Positions 6,632-10,049 of a stretch of DNA of 10,049 nt are shown in pieces. The notes under the pieces were generated by a model. That model saw only the letters and a program-made list of their open reading frames with translations. It ran no database searches and was not told the DNA's origin. This stretch comes from Aquiflexum sp041749095. Lineage in GTDB: Bacteria > Bacteroidota > Bacteroidia > Cytophagales > Cyclobacteriaceae. The DNA is taken from assembly GCF_041749095.1 (NCBI RefSeq), contig NZ_JBGTCA010000511.1, forward strand, positions 1 through 10,049. The letters run 5' to 3'. Both the position numbers and the translations under genes were made by a program. Each line of letters starts with the position of its first letter. Position 1 is the first letter of the stretch.

Positions 6632-6677
6632 TTGCGAGAACCCAATTATCAAATCTTACCAATCAAAATCTTTTACC

Positions 6678-7814
6678 ATGAAAAATCTACTCTTTGCAAT
6701 TTCAATGCTTTTTCTCTTTTCCTGCGGTGGAGGAAATGAGGAAAAATTAGCTGACGACTTCAGCAACATCACCTTTACCATAGACACTGTGATGGTGGAT
6801 TCCAAAGGAGAGTTTCTTTTTTTACAAATGGGACTCCGTTGGTCGGATGTCTCTACTGATGGCAAATATTTCTTCAATTTTAACATCAATCAGCATCACC
6901 TTGAGGTGATTGATCTGGAAAAGCTTGAACTGGAAAAGATAGTACCATTCGATAAAGAAGGGCCAAATGGTACCGGTAGCCGTTTTGGACAGGTTCACAG
7001 CATTGGGAAGGATTCACTTTATTTCAGCAGTCTTTTTGACCATGAGATTTTTGATTGGAATGGAAAAAAAATAAAATCCAATACAACCAAAAATGTCACC
7101 TTTTCAGGCGATGGCTTTGGGGACAATGAAGCCTTGCCCATGCCGGTGATGTGGTCAAAAAATGCCGATCAGATTTTTGGGTTGGGAAGAAACTGGATGG
7201 AACCTGAAACCTCCTTTATCAAAATTGATTTTGCTGAAAAGTCTTTTCATCGAATGGAATTGCCCGCTTTTGATATCATGAAGGAATTTCATTATACCAT
7301 GGAACAGCCAAAGGTCTGGTTTGGTCCTGAATATTTCACATCTATAGTGGGTGAAAAAGTCATGCTTTCCATTGCAGTGGCACATCCTATTTATACCTAC
7401 AATATTTCCAATGGACAATTGGATCTTCATACCGCCCCTCTAGGACTGACCGCTGAAGAAAAATCCGCAAAACCGCCAAAACAGGTCCGCGGAATAGAAG
7501 AAAACCGAAAAGTAGATCAGATGCTGAAGGAACAGATAAACTTCATGCCCCCAATTTGGGATGAAAAAAATAAGCGGTTCTATAGGTTTTCCTATGAAGA
7601 AATCTTCCCTACGAATGGGGATGAATTTAATCTGGAGAGAAAGGCCAAAGTTTACTTGACCGCATTGGATGAAAATTTTTCTATCCTTTCGGAGCAAATA
7701 GTTTCTTCTTTAGAGTATATTCCTTCCAGAGCTTTTGTCAAAGAAGGCAATATTTGGATACCTGTTAATATCGATGATGAACTGGGCTTTGTCAGGTTTT
7801 CCTTCATGCCGTGA
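6678..7814 (+). CDS. DUF4221-type lipoprotein, copy 3
   Basis: The protein is 378 residues from the ATG at 6678. The frame is open back to an ATG at 6594, but that would put 28 non-hydrophobic residues before the signal peptide, and those codons run through the 31-nt palindrome. The later start is therefore the real one. The lipobox is L-F-S-C16, followed by GGGNEE. Glycine-rich then acidic residues after the cysteine resemble the surface-export signals described for Bacteroidota lipoproteins, so surface exposure is possible. DTVMVDS lies at 36-42, EGPNGTG at 94-100, a PPIWDEKNKRFYRFS strand near 291-305, IPSRAFVKEGNIWI near 345-358, and DDELGFVR near the end. It is closer to copy 1 than to copy 2. 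It follows copy 2 by 76 nt, and a palindrome lies 12 nt after its stop. Confidence 0.82.
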   Translation: MKNLLFAISMLFLFSCGGGNEEKLADDFSNITFTIDTVMVDSKGEFLFLQMGLRWSDVSTDGKYFFNFNINQHHLEVIDLEKLELEKIVPFDKEGPNGTGSRFGQVHSIGKDSLYFSSLFDHEIFDWNGKKIKSNTTKNVTFSGDGFGDNEALPMPVMWSKNADQIFGLGRNWMEPETSFIKIDFAEKSFHRMELPAFDIMKEFHYTMEQPKVWFGPEYFTSIVGEKVMLSIAVAHPIYTYNISNGQLDLHTAPLGLTAEEKSAKPPKQVRGIEENRKVDQMLKEQINFMPPIWDEKNKRFYRFSYEEIFPTNGDEFNLERKAKVYLTALDENFSILSEQIVSSLEYIPSRAFVKEGNIWIPVNIDDELGFVRFSFMP

Positions 7815-7826
7815 TTCTAGGAATAC

Positions 7827-7855
7827 TCATGCCATGACTTTGAGTCATGGCATGA
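7827..7855. repeat. Perfect intergenic palindrome (13-bp arms)
   Basis: TCATGCCATGACT (7827-7839) is mirrored exactly by AGTCATGGCATGA (7843-7855) around TTG. It lies 12 nt after the third lipoprotein gene. The following bases (ATAACTGACATC) contain no T-run, so a simple intrinsic terminator is unlikely. Within the right arm GTCATGGCATG reads partly like the box series upstream of the Fic gene, but the match is too loose to count. Confidence 0.85.
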
Positions 7856-7900
7856 ATAACTGACATCAATTTTCACGTTTTTTAATGTCAACAAACAAAA

Positions 7901-7922
7901 CTGACCTCAACCGTAAGGTCAG
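7901..7922. repeat. Small inverted repeat CTGACCT / AGGTCAG
   Basis: CTGACCT (7901-7907) and AGGTCAG (7916-7922) form a perfect 7-bp dyad around CAACCGTA. AAGGTCA within it matches the end of the TTTAAGGTCA box at 8025, so it may be a variant site of the same array. Confidence 0.5.
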
Positions 7923-7967
7923 ATATTTAATGTCACATTAAAATATTAAAAATTTAATGTCAATTGA

Positions 7968-7999
7968 TTTGTTTGGTATTGATTTTAATGTCACATTTG
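7968..7999 (+). promoter_or_regulatory. Possible promoter of the fic gene
   Basis: TTTG (7968-7971) is followed after 20 nt by CACATTTG (7992-7999), a one-base departure from TAnnTTTG. Transcription would start near 8006, about 33 nt before the ATG. The -7 element overlaps the last two bases of the TTTAATGTCA box at 7984-7993, so a protein on that box would block it. This is a suggestion from pattern matching only. Confidence 0.35.
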
Positions 8000-8038
8000 T
8001 AACCTAACATTAAAATAATCAAATTTTAAGGTCAAAAT

Positions 8039-9148
8039 ATGGCATATTTGATCAATCCTGAAAGGACTAAACCTTGGAACAGTCTTCCGGAACTCCCAAT
8101 TGAAGCGCAGTATTACAGAGACCTGGATATTTTTGAGCAATTGGGTGAAGCAAAGGCTGCCATAGCACGGTTGCAGGGTCGAAGTGCGGCGATACCCAAT
8201 CAGGGAATGTTGATCAATACCATCAGTTTGCAGGAAGCTAAGGCTTCGTCTGAAATTGAGAATATCTTCACTACGGATGATGAGCTTTACAAAGCCTTTA
8301 GTGATGAAACCATCAAACAGGGCCCTGCCAAGGAAATCCTGCATTATCGGGAGTCCCTATGGAATGGACATCAATACCTGCAAGAAAATCCGCAATTTGA
8401 TATCCCCTATTTTGAATTGATTTACCAAACCATCACAGGCATGAGTGATGGCATCAGGAAACCTTTTGCCCATACCTACATCCGACAGGGAGGTTCCGGC
8501 CCAAATGCAGGAAAAGCAGTATACACCCCTCCACGGGGAACAGGAGTGGTCGAAGCCAAAATGGAAAACCTGATCCAATTCATGAACGATGACAATGCTA
8601 TCGATCCGATATTGAAAATGGCTATTGGCCACCTTCAGTTTGAGGCCATTCACCCATTCAGGGATGGCAATGGCAGAACGGGAAGACTGTTCAATATCCA
8701 TTTTCTGACCCAAAAAGGACTTTTGGACTTGCCCATTTTGTTTTTGAGTAAATTTATTTTGGACAGAAAAGAGGATTATTATGCTTTCTTGGCCGGAGTC
8801 ACCCAACGGGCTGCCTGGAAGGATTGGTTGGTTTTTATGATCAAAGCGGTGGAAAATACCTCCACGGATACCTACAACAAGATCAATGATATATTGGCTG
8901 CAAAGGACAGCATCCTACATGTTTTGGAAAATGAAACAGGTGTCAGCAGACCGGAATCATTGGTTGAAGCCATTTTTACCCAACCCTACACCAAGGTCAA
9001 ACACCTTACCGACAAAAAAATCTATGCCGAAAACACCGCCCGCCAATACCTCAACCAACTCGCTGAAATGGGCATAGTCGAACGACGTGAAATCAGCGGT
9101 GGACATTATTATATGAATCTGGAACTGTACAGGATTTTGGGGGAGTGA
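8039..9148 (+). CDS. Fic-domain AMP-transferase with N-terminal self-inhibitory motif
   Basis: This 369-residue Fic protein belongs to a class that usually transfers AMP from ATP to protein hydroxyls. A Fic_N-type region (about 1-90) carries S70-x-x-x-E74-N75 (SSEIEN). This matches the (S/T)xxxE(G/N) inhibitory helix whose glutamate blocks productive ATP binding, so the protein is of the N-terminally self-inhibited class II. The catalytic motif HPFRDGNGRTGR (205-216) is complete, including H205, D209, N211, R213 and R216. The flap region lies near YTPPRGTG (162-169). A C-terminal part (about 280-369) looks like a winged helix, with helix KNxxKVKHL-like KVKHLTDKKIYAENTARQYL and a wing at VERREISGGHYYM. 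Length and layout fit the SO_4266 / BT_2513 type. No separate antitoxin gene adjoins it, which fits control in cis. The target protein is unknown. It is flanked by spacers of 224 and 222 nt inside a lipoprotein gene run. Confidence 0.93.
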   Translation: MAYLINPERTKPWNSLPELPIEAQYYRDLDIFEQLGEAKAAIARLQGRSAAIPNQGMLINTISLQEAKASSEIENIFTTDDELYKAFSDETIKQGPAKEILHYRESLWNGHQYLQENPQFDIPYFELIYQTITGMSDGIRKPFAHTYIRQGGSGPNAGKAVYTPPRGTGVVEAKMENLIQFMNDDNAIDPILKMAIGHLQFEAIHPFRDGNGRTGRLFNIHFLTQKGLLDLPILFLSKFILDRKEDYYAFLAGVTQRAAWKDWLVFMIKAVENTSTDTYNKINDILAAKDSILHVLENETGVSRPESLVEAIFTQPYTKVKHLTDKKIYAENTARQYLNQLAEMGIVERREISGGHYYMNLELYRILGE

Positions 9149-9153
9149 AAGTT

Positions 9154-9176
9154 ATTCGAAGGTTGTACCTTCGAAT
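9154..9176. repeat. Perfect intergenic palindrome (10-bp arms)
   Basis: ATTCGAAGGT (9154-9163) is mirrored by ACCTTCGAAT (9167-9176) around TGT, five bases after the fic stop. TCCTGGGTTTTG follows, so there is a weak T-run at a distance and termination is possible but not clear. The design matches the other three palindromes in the window. Confidence 0.8.
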
Positions 9177-9185
9177 TCCTGGGTT

Positions 9186-9202
9186 TTGAGCCTCTGGCTC
9201 AA
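9186..9202. repeat. Small hairpin TTGAGCC / GGCTCAA
   Basis: TTGAGCC (9186-9192) and GGCTCAA (9196-9202) form a perfect 7-bp stem with loop TCT, ten bases after the preceding palindrome. No T-run follows. It is a second possible transcript-end hairpin for fic. The rest of the spacer up to 9370 shows nothing else that I can support. Confidence 0.5.
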
Positions 9203-9370
9203 CTCACTAAAGTCGAAAATTCCATACTCAGCATTCTGAAGTCGTAACCATCGTACAACCCAAAGTATTCATGCTATTACTTTGCATCCCGGCACGAGTT
9301 AACTAGTTTTCACATTGATTTTTTCCAAATTAAACTTATAGTGATTATATTGGTAATCAAATTGTTCTTT

Positions 9371-10049
9371 ATGAAAAACTATATAATACTCCTCCTCTCA
9401 GTTCTTTTGTTCGCCTGTGGCGGAAATGAAACTGAAACCAAAACGGACTTTTCAAACATCACCTTCACTATGGACACAGTGGTGGTAGATCCCGGTAATG
9501 AAATTATCAACCTGAAGTATGGACTTTGGTCAAGTACCATGACTGCTGACAAAGATTTTCTTTACCTATGGAATATGGATGAATCTACCTTAGACAAAGT
9601 CAATATCAAAGAACTCCGATTGGATGAAAAAATCAAGTATGAAAAAGAAGGTCCTGATGGGGTAGGTTCCTATGTTGCTTGGATGAATATGTTAGACAAT
9701 GACCATATTCTAATGGCCAGCTTTCAGGGTATGGGACTTTTTGATTTAAATGGTAAAAAATTAAGAAGTTATAAATTGGATAAAGATAAATTTGAAGGGG
9801 ATAGTTTGGAAGATGGGGAGAGTTTCAACCGAAAGTCTATCATTACTGACGATGGAAATGTGATTTATGGATTGTTGGGCAATTGGACGAATGATAATCT
9901 ATCCTTTGCCAAAGTAAATTTTCAGGACATGATGATCAAAAAGTATGAACTTCCTGGAATTGAGGAGTTGATAGATTATTCGGTGACAATGAAAGCAGAC
10001 CAAATGATGATGATTTCCACTACTGACAAATCACTTCAAAGAGTTGGTG
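9371..10049 (+). CDS. DUF4221-type lipoprotein, copy 4 (3' end outside window)
   Basis: The frame opens with ATG at 9371 and runs without a stop to the window end, giving 226 residues. The signal peptide is lipoprotein-like (L-L-F-A-C16), followed by GGNETETK, again glycine then acidic residues as in copy 3. DTVVVDP lies at 35-41 and EGPDGVG at 93-99, with the same 58-residue spacing as in the three upstream paralogs. It differs from them in having P-G in place of S-K after VVD and D in place of N in EGPNG, so it is a more diverged copy. It is separated from the other three by the fic gene and has its own 222-nt upstream region, so it may be transcribed separately. The function is unknown and the C-terminal signature is not visible. 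Confidence 0.8.
   Translation, partial: MKNYIILLLSVLLFACGGNETETKTDFSNITFTMDTVVVDPGNEIINLKYGLWSSTMTADKDFLYLWNMDESTLDKVNIKELRLDEKIKYEKEGPDGVGSYVAWMNMLDNDHILMASFQGMGLFDLNGKKLRSYKLDKDKFEGDSLEDGESFNRKSIITDDGNVIYGLLGNWTNDNLSFAKVNFQDMMIKKYELPGIEELIDYSVTMKADQMMMISTTDKSLQRVG

Larger units (their letters stand above)
7881..8034 (+). promoter_or_regulatory. TTTAA(T/G)GTCA box array upstream of fic
   Basis: Exact TTTAATGTCA occurs at 7881-7890, 7926-7935, 7953-7962 and 7984-7993. A one-base variant, TTTAAGGTCA, lies at 8025-8034, five bases before the fic start codon. A reversed degenerate copy, TGACATCAAT, lies at 7861-7870. Two boxes are halves of dyads: TTTAATGTCACATTAAA (7926-7942) is a perfect palindrome around a central C, and ATTTTAATGT (7982-7991) is mirrored by ACATTAAAAT (8007-8016). 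I noticed no cluster of this box elsewhere in the window. This looks like a multi-site operator. The binding protein is unknown; the winged-helix-like C-terminus of Fic itself is one candidate, by inference. Confidence 0.65.

Noticed and set aside
6594..6677. Upstream start for the third lipoprotein
   Set aside because: It would place polar residues encoded by a palindrome in front of a normal signal peptide and overlap the preceding gene.
7827..7855. Palindromes as ordinary intrinsic terminators
   Set aside because: None of the four is followed directly by a T-run. Only the hairpin at 4002-4025 meets that standard.
7815..9370. fic region as a classical two-gene toxin-antitoxin system
   Set aside because: No small partner gene lies on either side, and the inhibitory motif is within the Fic protein itself.

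Overview
The window reads as chromosomal DNA of a Bacteroidota member, most likely from the Cytophagales / Cyclobacteriaceae (Algoriphagus-like). The grounds are the C-terminal end of a Bacteroidota-style TonB-dependent receptor, AT-rich leaders without Shine-Dalgarno sequences, promoter-like TTTG / TAnnTTTG pairs, and a run of DUF4221-type lipoproteins. The genus is an inference. All genes supported here lie on the + strand. No tRNA, rRNA, CRISPR array or transposase gene was seen.

Left part (1-4025). The end of a TonB-dependent outer-membrane receptor is followed after 12 nt by a small secreted TPR-type protein, probably in the same transcript. A perfect palindrome and a promoter-like segment then precede a three-gene signalling unit. 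This unit is a CPBP-family membrane protease, a LytS-type membrane histidine kinase and its LytTR response regulator; the last two overlap by 4 nt (ATGA). A clear intrinsic terminator about 200 nt after the regulator closes the unit. The DNA between regulator and terminator is a patchwork of heptamer repeats and hairpin repeats.

Middle and right parts (4026-10049). A regulatory-looking spacer with 33-bp direct repeats leads into three consecutive paralogous lipoprotein genes, with a fourth cut off by the window end. All four share a DTV(M/V)VD motif followed exactly 58 residues later by EGP(N/D)GxG. The three complete ones also share an (E/D)(D/E)E(L/M)GFVR C-terminus. Between the third and fourth copies sits a complete Fic-domain AMP-transferase gene with an N-terminal self-inhibitory motif and a C-terminal winged-helix-like part. 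Its 224-nt leader carries at least five copies of a TTTAA(T/G)GTCA box, some in dyads, which looks like a dedicated operator region.

Three themes stand out: local expansion of an uncharacterised lipoprotein family; a Fic gene with an unusually ordered upstream box array embedded in that expansion; and four different near-perfect intergenic palindromes of one common design placed after gene ends. No complete novel defence or biosynthetic system can be demonstrated from the sequence alone.
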